A DNA stretch of 64,000 bases, from assembly GCA_041746135.1 (NCBI GenBank), contig JBGTHQ010000041.1, forward strand, positions 1 to 64,000. Reading direction: 5' to 3'. The notes beneath the pieces were generated by a model, which searched no databases, was not told the origin of the DNA, and saw nothing but the letters and a program-made list of their open reading frames with translations. This stretch comes from Alg239-R122 sp041746135. GTDB lineage: Bacteria; Pseudomonadota; Alphaproteobacteria; Sphingomonadales; Sphingomonadaceae. The stretch's first letter is position 1, and each line of letters opens with the position of its first letter. Shown in pieces: positions 19,562-26,412 of this stretch. A program made the position numbers and the translations under genes.

Positions 19562-20618
19562 CCGGTCCCTCATAAGCCTTGACGATGCGGCCCACGATCG
19601 GGTGGCGCACGACATCTGCGGCCGTGAAACGGATGGTTGTCATACCATCAATACCATCCAGTTTCGACACGGCATCGGCCAGACCGGATTTATGATCGCC
19701 TCCGGGCAGGTCGACCTGTTTCGGATCGCCGCAAATCACCATCCGGCTGTTCATGCCAAAACGGGTGAGAAACATTTTCATCTGCGCCGGTGTGGTATTT
19801 TGTGCTTCATCGAGTATCACGAACGCATCGGCGAGAGTCCGTCCGCGCATGAAGGCCAGCGGCGCGATTTCGATTTCGCCGCTGGCAATACGGCGTTCAA
19901 CCTGCTCGGCAGGAAGCGTGTCATAGAGTGCGTCATAAAGTGGGCGCAGATACGGGTCGACCTTGTCTTTCATATCGCCAGGCAGAAAACCTAGATGTTC
20001 GCCGGCCTCGACCGCAGGGCGCGAGAGGATAAGCCGGTCAATCGAGCCGGTGATCAGTTGCGATACCGCCTGCGCGACGGCGAGATAGGTCTTGCCGGTT
20101 CCGGCCGGTCCGAGCGCAAAGATGATATCGTCGCGTGCGATCGCTTCCATATAGGGCACTTGCATCGCCGAACGCGGGACAATCGTTTTTTTGCGCGTGC
20201 GAATCATGACGGAAGGCGGGATCGTCACGTCTTTCTTGATGATGCCGTTTAAAGTCGGCTCGTGCGCCATACCGATCAACGCCTCGACCGCGCCCGAATC
20301 GATTTCTTGGCCCTGAATGATGCGATTATACAGTCCGGTCAGCACATCGCGGGCCTGCGCCACATCTTGCGCATCGCCTTCGATTTGAATGAGATTGCCT
20401 CTTGCGGCAATATAGACGCCCAGCCTATTCTCGACGGCGACCAGATTCTGGTCGAACTCGCCGAACAGGGTGCCGAGAATGCCGGGCTGGTCGAATTCAA
20501 GTTCGAGCTTCGCCTTTGGCGCTGCGGGGGCAAGCACATCCAAACCGGTATCCTCATTAATGGGCTGGTTCGGATTGAATTTGGGTTTCTTGAAACCCCG
20601 CGCGCTTTTTTTCGGCAT
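19554..20618 (-). CDS. phoH: PhoH-family ATPase
   Basis: This 354-residue protein has an N-terminal basic segment, a KH-like region (about 60–110) and a P-loop ATPase domain with Walker A GPAGTGKT and Walker B AFVILDEAQNTT. A sensor-like MVICGDPKQVDLPGG follows. PhoH proteins are RNA-associated ATPases genetically linked with ybeY. ATG 20618 (MPKKSARGF) overlaps the miaB stop (TAATG), indicating coupled translation; the longer frame to 20645 lies in miaB. Confidence 0.95.
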   Translation of the reverse strand: MPKKSARGFKKPKFNPNQPINEDTGLDVLAPAAPKAKLELEFDQPGILGTLFGEFDQNLVAVENRLGVYIAARGNLIQIEGDAQDVAQARDVLTGLYNRIIQGQEIDSGAVEALIGMAHEPTLNGIIKKDVTIPPSVMIRTRKKTIVPRSAMQVPYMEAIARDDIIFALGPAGTGKTYLAVAQAVSQLITGSIDRLILSRPAVEAGEHLGFLPGDMKDKVDPYLRPLYDALYDTLPAEQVERRIASGEIEIAPLAFMRGRTLADAFVILDEAQNTTPAQMKMFLTRFGMNSRMVICGDPKQVDLPGGDHKSGLADAVSKLDGIDGMTTIRFTAADVVRHPIVGRIVKAYEGPDA

Positions 20619-21988
20619 TAAGCAGCTTTCCTTTCGATCACACACCCTTGCAGACTATTCGGGCCTGCGCTGTCAATATGCACGTCGACCATATCCCCGA
20701 TTTTCGCATTCGGCGCAATCACATGGACAGAGGTGAGCCAAGGCGTCTTGCCGACGAGCTGATGCTCTTTTTTGCCCTTTCTTTCCAGCAATATCCGCGT
20801 ATCGATGCCATCGAGCTTTTTATTGAAGGCGAATTGCTGGTCGTTCAACAGCGCCTGCAGACGCTGCAGCCGTTCGTCCATCAGTTCGGGGGCGATCTGC
20901 ATGTCCATATCGGCCGCAGGCGTGCCGGGACGCGGGCTGTACTTGAACGAGAAAGCCTGCGAATAATTGGCGGTACGCACAACGTCGAGCGTGGCTTCGA
21001 AATCCGCGTCGGTTTCTCCCGGAAAGCCCACGATAAAATCGCCAGACAAGGCGATATCGGGACGCGTTTCGCGTACTTTTTCCAGAATGGCGATATAGCT
21101 ATGGACACTATGCGAACGGTTCATGGCTTTGAGGATGCGGTCGCTGCCGGACTGCACGGGCAGGTGCAGATAGGGCATCAACGCGGCCACATCGCCATGC
21201 GCGGCGATCAGGCCCTGGGTCATGTCATTGGGGTGGCTGGTGGTATAGCGAATACGCTCCAGTCCCTCGATCCGGTCGAGCGCACGGATCAGTCCGTCCA
21301 GTCCGCGCTCCACGCCCATGTCGTCGTTACCGGTCCAGGCGTTGACATTCTGGCCGAGCAGAGTGATTTCCTTGACCCCGCCATCGATCAGTGCCTTGGC
21401 TTCGTCGACCACTTCGGCCCAGCCGCGCGAGATTTCCGCACCGCGCGTATATGGCACAACACAATAGGTGCAGAATTTGTCGCACCCTTCCTGCACGGTC
21501 AGGAACGCCGAAGGGCGGGGCTGTTTCGGACGCGCGGGAAGAACCCCGAATTTGGAATTGGCCGGCATATCGGTATCGACGGCCTTGCGGCCCGTCTTCG
21601 CGATATTGATCAGTTCGGGTAGTCGGTGATAGGCTTGCGGTCCCACGACAATATCGACGCTGGGTGCGCGACGCGAGATTTCCTTGCCCTCTGCCTGTGC
21701 CACACATCCGGCGACAGCAATCATCGGGCTGCTGCCATCCTTGCGTCTTAGGCGGCCGATATCGCTATAGACTTTTTCCGCTGCCTTTTCGCGAATATGG
21801 CATGTATTCAGCACCACCAGATCGGCATTTTCGCGTGTTGCCGCCTGGGTCATGCCCTCAGCAGAGAGCATATCGCCCATGCGTTCGCCATCATAGACGT
21901 TCATCTGGCACCCGAACGATTTGATGTAATAGCTTTTATTGGCGTTCAGCGACGGTTTCGATTTCATATCTGATATAGTTTTCCTCAT
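20618..21988 (-). CDS. miaB: tRNA-2-methylthio-N6-dimethylallyladenosine synthase
   Basis: This 456-residue radical-SAM methylthiotransferase adds the 2-methylthio group to i6A37 of tRNAs reading U-starting codons. The N-terminal UPF0004 domain carries Cys residues in FGCQMN, NTCHIRE and AGCVAQ (second 4Fe-4S cluster). The radical-SAM triad is CDKFCTYC, and a C-terminal TRAM domain lies near LLERKGKKE…VGKTPWLTSV. Length is typical. Either MRKTISD (21988) or MKSKPSL (21967) could be the start. It heads the phoH–ybeY–corC run. Confidence 0.96.
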   Translation of the reverse strand: MRKTISDMKSKPSLNANKSYYIKSFGCQMNVYDGERMGDMLSAEGMTQAATRENADLVVLNTCHIREKAAEKVYSDIGRLRRKDGSSPMIAVAGCVAQAEGKEISRRAPSVDIVVGPQAYHRLPELINIAKTGRKAVDTDMPANSKFGVLPARPKQPRPSAFLTVQEGCDKFCTYCVVPYTRGAEISRGWAEVVDEAKALIDGGVKEITLLGQNVNAWTGNDDMGVERGLDGLIRALDRIEGLERIRYTTSHPNDMTQGLIAAHGDVAALMPYLHLPVQSGSDRILKAMNRSHSVHSYIAILEKVRETRPDIALSGDFIVGFPGETDADFEATLDVVRTANYSQAFSFKYSPRPGTPAADMDMQIAPELMDERLQRLQALLNDQQFAFNKKLDGIDTRILLERKGKKEHQLVGKTPWLTSVHVIAPNAKIGDMVDVHIDSAGPNSLQGCVIERKAA

Positions 21989-21997
21989 GGCGCCGCC

Positions 21998-22804
21998 CTA
22001 TACATGGACGCCCGGCTCCTGACTAGCCGAAAGCGCCGCAGCGATGCGGGCGCGTGCTTCGGCGACCATCGCCTTGCGGTCGCCATAGTCGCGCGGGTCG
22101 AATGGGTCGAGATAGTGTACCACCGTCCTGAAAAATCCGGGCCGCGACAAAAGTCGCCAGGCATTTTGCGGCGCAGTTTCGTTACCGATCCAGCTGACAT
22201 GATCGCGGTATTTGCCAGGATCGATATAAACCGGCTGCACCAATAGTCCTGGAGGGGGCGGGTTGAGAGCGGCCAGTAACGGCGCCTTGAACGGCAACAG
22301 CATTGTGCCGTCGGTTGTCGTGCCTTCGGGAAAGATCGTGATGGACCAGCACTGTTCGATTGCCTCGCGCAACTGGTTGATCTGGCCCGCTACGCCCATG
22401 CGGTTGGCGCGCGTTATGAAAATGGTGTTGTTGAGTCTGCACAACCAGCCCACGACCGGCCATTTTGATATCTCTTCCTTGGATACAAAAGAGGTGCCGT
22501 TGATTCCGCCCAGCAACGGAATGTCGAACCAGGACAGATGGTTGGAGAGCAGAACGACGTCGTGGCGGATTGGCGTACCAATCACTGTTACGCGCGCCCC
22601 GCAAATATAGCTTACCGCGCGCAGGAACAGGCGCGGCCACGGATTGGATAGCTGAAATTGCCGCCACGAATAATATAAAGGCAGGCATCCGATCAGCAAC
22701 ACAATCATCAGCATTGCTCGAAAACCAAACACCACAATACCTAACGGGCCAGCACCCTTCCATTTTTGATAGGGCATCGGACCGTCATACTGTTCTTCGA
22801 ACAA
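21998..22804 (-). CDS. plsC: 1-acyl-sn-glycerol-3-phosphate acyltransferase
   Basis: This 268-residue protein has an N-terminal membrane segment (VVFGFRAMLMIVLLIGCLPLY) and the LPLAT motifs: NHLSWFD (HX4D, block I), a GWLCRLNNTIFI region and FPEGTTTDG (block III). It acylates lysophosphatidic acid to phosphatidic acid at the inner membrane. It lies 9 bp upstream of miaB and just downstream of fur in the same direction, in the usual alphaproteobacterial order. Confidence 0.92.
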   Translation of the reverse strand: MFEEQYDGPMPYQKWKGAGPLGIVVFGFRAMLMIVLLIGCLPLYYSWRQFQLSNPWPRLFLRAVSYICGARVTVIGTPIRHDVVLLSNHLSWFDIPLLGGINGTSFVSKEEISKWPVVGWLCRLNNTIFITRANRMGVAGQINQLREAIEQCWSITIFPEGTTTDGTMLLPFKAPLLAALNPPPPGLLVQPVYIDPGKYRDHVSWIGNETAPQNAWRLLSRPGFFRTVVHYLDPFDPRDYGDRKAMVAEARARIAAALSASQEPGVHV

Positions 22805-22810
22805 AGCTGG

Positions 22811-23236
22811 TTAACCGTCTTTGCGGGAAAGGGAGACTCCATATAGCTCCATCCGGTGGTCGACGAGACGATATCCCAGTTTTTCCGCAATCTGCTTTTG
22901 CAACGCTTCCAATTCGGGATCGACGAATTCGACCACCTTGCCGGTTTCCACGTCGATCAGGTGGTCGTGATGCGCTTCGGGGGCCGCTTCGTAACGCGCG
23001 CGTCCGTCTCCGAAATCGTGACGATCCAAAATGCCCGCCTCTTCGAACAGACGCACGGTGCGATAGACTGTCGCAATGGATATCCGGGAATCCATGGCGG
23101 ATGCCCGCTCGTGCACTTTTTCGACATCGGGATGGTCTTCGCTTTCCGACAAGACTTTGGCGATGACCCGCCTCTGGTCGGTAATGCGCAATCCGCGCTC
23201 GGCGCATAATGCTTCCAGGTCTATTTTCTGGTGCAT
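22811..23236 (-). CDS. fur: Ferric uptake regulator Fur
   Basis: This 141-residue regulator has an N-terminal winged helix (RGLRITDQRRVIAKVL, then ISIATVYRTVRLFEEAGI) and a metal-binding/dimer domain with EAHHDHLIDVETGKVVEF. The classical structural CxxC pair is absent here, as in many alphaproteobacterial Fur/Irr/Mur relatives, so the exact metal specificity (Fe or Mn) is uncertain. ATG 23236 (MHQKIDLEAL) is preferred to upstream starts. A Fur-box-like site is present at 49,745, far away in the window. Confidence 0.92.
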   Translation of the reverse strand: MHQKIDLEALCAERGLRITDQRRVIAKVLSESEDHPDVEKVHERASAMDSRISIATVYRTVRLFEEAGILDRHDFGDGRARYEAAPEAHHDHLIDVETGKVVEFVDPELEALQKQIAEKLGYRLVDHRMELYGVSLSRKDG

Positions 23237-23381
23237 AAAATCTATCGTCCTCTTGGATACCACGCGACCCGCAACAAAAACGGGCCATAACCGCCAGTGT
23301 AAACGGTTATAGCCTGTTTGCAAGCCAGTCGGTGGGAAGCCTCGCCCCATGTTCAGCCCGGTATTTTACAGTCTAAAAAGA

Positions 23382-23813
23382 TTATTTTTTAAGCTTGCCG
23401 GGTTTCCGGCCGAGGCCGATTTTCTTGGCCAATTCACGGCGCTTTTCCGCATAATTGGGTGCGACCATCGGATAATCGGATGGCAAGTCCCAGCGTTGAC
23501 GGTAATCGTCGGGTGTCATGTTATACGACGTCATCAAATGGCGTTTCAGCATTTTCAGCTTTTTGCCATCTTCGAGACAGACAAGGTAATCGGGTTTTAT
23601 GGATGCGCGAATGGAAACGGCTGGCTCGGGAAGTTCTTCTTCCTTTGTGGCTGTCGCAGAAGACAGCCCAGTAAGAGCGCCATGCACATTCTGGATGAGC
23701 AAAGGCAGATCCGACACCGCAACGCTGTTGTTGCTGACATGCGAAGAAACAATTTCGGATGTCAATGTAACGAGCATTTCATGAGTCTCGTTATCTAAAC
23801 TAGTCACATTCAT
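23382..23813 (-). CDS. mucR: MucR/Ros-family transcriptional regulator
   Basis: This 143-residue protein has the zinc-finger-like core of the Ros/MucR family: PDYLVCLEDGKKLKMLKRHLMTSYNMTPDDYRQRW and PMVAPNYAEKRRELAKKIGLGR. The finger carries Cys and His; the usual first Cys positions are partly replaced, as in many MucR proteins. MucR binds AT-rich DNA and acts as a global, H-NS-like regulator in alphaproteobacteria. The region upstream is strongly AT-rich with a palindrome (23866–23882), suggesting autoregulation. It lies between fur and rimI on the same strand. Confidence 0.93.
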   Translation of the reverse strand: MNVTSLDNETHEMLVTLTSEIVSSHVSNNSVAVSDLPLLIQNVHGALTGLSSATATKEEELPEPAVSIRASIKPDYLVCLEDGKKLKMLKRHLMTSYNMTPDDYRQRWDLPSDYPMVAPNYAEKRRELAKKIGLGRKPGKLKK

Positions 23814-23865
23814 GTGTAAGCCTTTTAAAATGATAAATTAAAAATTTTTAATCTAATTCAAGTAA

Positions 23866-23882
23866 ATATCTTTTAAAGATAT
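23866..23882. promoter_or_regulatory. AT-rich palindrome upstream of mucR
   Basis: A perfect palindrome atatcttt-t-aaagatat lies in a very AT-rich 100-bp gap upstream of mucR. MucR and Ros are known to bind AT-rich sites in their own promoters, so this is a candidate autoregulatory operator. It could equally be promoter DNA of low complexity. Confidence 0.4.
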
Positions 23883-23917
23883 ATCTTGAAATTACAAGGC
23901 TCATAATGGCAGAATTA

Positions 23918-24397
23918 CTATAGTTCGCGTCGATAAGTCAGGGCGTCGAAAAGATCCCCATCCTTTCCCGTATAGTAGTTTTTACGCTCACCAATTTGAA
24001 TGAAATGCATTTTTTCGTACAAATGCCTTGCCATATTACTGTGGCGCACTTCGATGTATAAATATTTGCAGGACCGCGACTTGCTCAGTGTAAATAACCG
24101 GGATAATAATATTTGTGCCAGACCAAGTCCTTGATAATTCGGGTGAACTGCGATCAGTAACAATTCCTCTTCGTCTGCAACGGCGCGGCTGATCGTAAAT
24201 GCGGCGGGACTGCCATCGGCAGCGATCGCTACCTGATTGTGGCTGAGGGGCGTGGCAAGCATCGAGAGAGTCTGCATGTACGTCCACGCTTCGCCATAGG
24301 CGGGATCGAAAGCAGCCGCCATGACAGCCATAGCGGGATCGAGAAAATCGTGCGCGACCAATTCGTCGTGAAATTCGAAAATATTAGGTTCAAGCAA
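23918..24397 (-). CDS. rimI: Ribosomal-protein-alanine N-acetyltransferase-like GNAT protein
   Basis: This GNAT-fold acetyltransferase has the acetyl-CoA loop in LLLIAVHPNYQGLGLAQILLSRL (Q/R-x-x-G-x-A-type motif) and a C-terminal HLYEKMHFIQIGERKNYY. It follows tsaB directly, as rimI commonly does. The start is uncertain. No ATG lies in frame after the tsaB stop, and the first usual start is the TTG at 24397 (159 residues). Upstream in-frame ATGs lie deep inside tsaB in an unrelated composition. Function as RimI is inferred from family and neighbour. Confidence 0.85.
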   Translation of the reverse strand: MLEPNIFEFHDELVAHDFLDPAMAVMAAAFDPAYGEAWTYMQTLSMLATPLSHNQVAIAADGSPAAFTISRAVADEEELLLIAVHPNYQGLGLAQILLSRLFTLSKSRSCKYLYIEVRHSNMARHLYEKMHFIQIGERKNYYTGKDGDLFDALTYRREL

Positions 24398-24416
24398 AGT
24401 CGCGATGTTACATATC

Positions 24417-25049
24417 CTATATTTGCATCGGTCCCGTGACCATCGGCGTGGCGTCTGGCGCGCGCCCGTATACGGGCTCCGGATAAAGATTACGCAGGTC
24501 CGGGGGCAGTAGATATGCCATTCGCGCATCGGGCCAGAGCGGAAGAACGGCTGCGTTTTCTAACACTTCACCCAGGGTTTCGGCACCGCTTCCGGCGACG
24601 AAGGCGCCTTCTATATGAGCCGCCGCATCTTGCGGTCTAGCAGATAGCAAATCGTTGAAAGGCGCACCGTCTTTATCAAACATCTGGACAAAAAGCTCTC
24701 CATGCCCGCCATGCATCGCAACGCCCACATGACTGGCACCCGTATTTTGCGAAAGCGCTATCGCGGCGACCAGTGCGAGCGAGTCATATCCGCTAAGCGG
24801 CACATCCCAGGCCAGGGCAAGCGCTTTGGCCGCCGACAGGCCAACGCGTATGCCGGTAAAGCTGCCCGGACCGCAATTGACCCAAATTTCGTCCGCACGC
24901 CCACGATAGGGAAGCGCCGCAATCATGGGAACGAGGCGTTCGGCATGGCCGCGCCCGAGCTTGACGTATTCGCCCGCCACCAGTTCGCCATCATCGAGCA
25001 CGGCGCAAGAACATGCTTCCGTGGCGGTGTCGATAACGAGGGTGCGCAT
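24417..25049 (-). CDS. tsaB: tRNA threonylcarbamoyladenosine biosynthesis protein TsaB
   Basis: This 210-residue protein of the ASKHA fold starts with MRTLVIDTATEACSCAVLD, followed by GRGHAERLVPMI and the GPGSFTGIRVGL motif. TsaB partners TsaD and TsaE to make t6A37 on ANN-decoding tRNAs. The catalytic metal-binding residues of TsaD are absent, as expected for TsaB. It precedes rimI, and its stop lies about 20 bases before the proposed rimI start. Confidence 0.94.
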   Translation of the reverse strand: MRTLVIDTATEACSCAVLDDGELVAGEYVKLGRGHAERLVPMIAALPYRGRADEIWVNCGPGSFTGIRVGLSAAKALALAWDVPLSGYDSLALVAAIALSQNTGASHVGVAMHGGHGELFVQMFDKDGAPFNDLLSARPQDAAAHIEGAFVAGSGAETLGEVLENAAVLPLWPDARMAYLLPPDLRNLYPEPVYGRAPDATPMVTGPMQI

Positions 25050-25059
25050 GGTGGACGGC

Positions 25060-25653
25060 TTAGACTACCGTGTTAAATTTGTCGAATTCCGGCCGTGGAC
25101 TGCGGTCGAAAATGGTGCTTGGATCGCCATAGCCCAGCGTCGATATGAAATTCGATTTGATGTTGGGCATGTCGCCGAAAAATTCCTGATCTACCGCCTG
25201 ATTGTCAAAGCCCGACATCGGACCTGTATCGAGCCCGAGCGCACGCGCCGCGATGATAAAATAGGCGCCCTGTAGAGAACTGTTGCGAAATGCGTGCTCG
25301 GTACGTTTTTCAGGATCATTCTCGAACCAGCTTTTGGCATCTGCGTGCGGAAAGAGCTCGGGCAGATATTCATGAAAATTCTGGTCCATGCCAATAATCA
25401 CGCTGACAGGCGCCTTGACGATTTTTTCTGCATTGGCATCCATGGCCATGCTGGCCAACTTCTTTTTCGCTTCATCGCTTGTGCACCAGATCATCCGTGC
25501 GGGAAGCATATTGGCCGATGTGGGCCCCATTTTCATGAGATTCCAGATCGCTTTCAGCTGTTCTTGGCTCACCGGTTTGTCATAATAGCCGTTATAGGTA
25601 CGGGCTTTGCGGAATATCTGGTCAAGGGCGGAATCGGAAATAGGCTCGGACAT
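25060..25653 (-). CDS. Nitroreductase-family malonic semialdehyde reductase-like
   Basis: This 197-residue FMN-dependent nitroreductase of the RutE/malonic semialdehyde reductase subgroup has the ARTYNGYYDKPVS N-terminus, GPTSANMLPARMIW, and a C-terminal LGYGDPSTIFDRSPRPEF. RutE reduces malonic semialdehyde in pyrimidine catabolism; no other rut genes are visible here, so the physiological substrate may differ. ATG 25653 is preceded by AGAAAGAG; the longer frame to 25797 overlaps the nfu 3' end. It is probably cotranscribed with nfu and tsaB. Confidence 0.88.
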   Translation of the reverse strand: MSEPISDSALDQIFRKARTYNGYYDKPVSQEQLKAIWNLMKMGPTSANMLPARMIWCTSDEAKKKLASMAMDANAEKIVKAPVSVIIGMDQNFHEYLPELFPHADAKSWFENDPEKRTEHAFRNSSLQGAYFIIAARALGLDTGPMSGFDNQAVDQEFFGDMPNIKSNFISTLGYGDPSTIFDRSPRPEFDKFNTVV

Positions 25654-25697
25654 AATTCTCTTTCTGTTGGAATTATAAGAAAAAAGCGGCTGTTTAG

Positions 25698-26279
25698 TCA
25701 GGCGGCGCGAACTTCGACCACTTCGGGAACATAATGTTTCAAAAGCGATTCGATGCCTTGCTTCAGCGTAGCCGTGGACGACGGACAGCCCGCGCACGCG
25801 CCCTGCATTTGCAGGTAGACAATGCCTTCGTTAAATCCCCGAAAGACGATATCGCCGCCATCGTTGGCGACGGCCGGACGCACGCGGGTCTCGATCAGTT
25901 CCTTGATCTGCACCACGATATCGGCATCTTCGGGGTTTTCTTCCCATTCGGCATCGTCGGCAGCCACGGCAATGGCAGCAGCACTACCCGGTTTGAACAG
26001 CGGCATGTTGGCGGAGAAATGGTCGAGAAGGACCGACAGAACGTTCGGTTTCAAATCGCTCCACGCCACTCCGGGCGCGGCGGTCACCGAAATGAAGTCG
26101 CTGCCGAAAAAGACGCCGGTCACGTCGCCCAAATTGAAAAGGGCCTCTGCCAGCGGAGAAGCTTCGGCGTCTTCGGGCGACGCAAAGTCGCGGGTGCCAG
26201 CGTCCATGACCTGCTGTCCGGGCATGAATTTGAGGGTGGCGGGATTGGGTGTCGTTTCGGTTTCAATAAGCATGGACAT
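25698..26279 (-). CDS. NifU-like Fe-S scaffold/carrier (Nfu type)
   Basis: This 193-residue two-domain Nfu protein has an N-terminal Nfu_N domain (ETETTPNPATLKFMPG, GDVTGVFFGSDFISVT) and a C-terminal NifU domain with DGGDIVF and the cluster-binding CAGCPSS (CxxC) near residue 162. It carries 4Fe-4S clusters to apo-proteins; MiaB, encoded in the same block, is a plausible client. It heads the minus-strand block ending with corC. Confidence 0.94.
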   Translation of the reverse strand: MSMLIETETTPNPATLKFMPGQQVMDAGTRDFASPEDAEASPLAEALFNLGDVTGVFFGSDFISVTAAPGVAWSDLKPNVLSVLLDHFSANMPLFKPGSAAAIAVAADDAEWEENPEDADIVVQIKELIETRVRPAVANDGGDIVFRGFNEGIVYLQMQGACAGCPSSTATLKQGIESLLKHYVPEVVEVRAA

Positions 26280-26412
26280 AATGTGGTGCGAAGGTGCCCC
26301 TTATTCAAGTTTCGCAAATGGCAAAATGCACAACATTACATTGCCGCAGAATTAGCTTTATGTGCACGCTATTCACTGGCCAGCAAGCCAGCGTCTGCTT
26401 ATAGCTGTTTTT

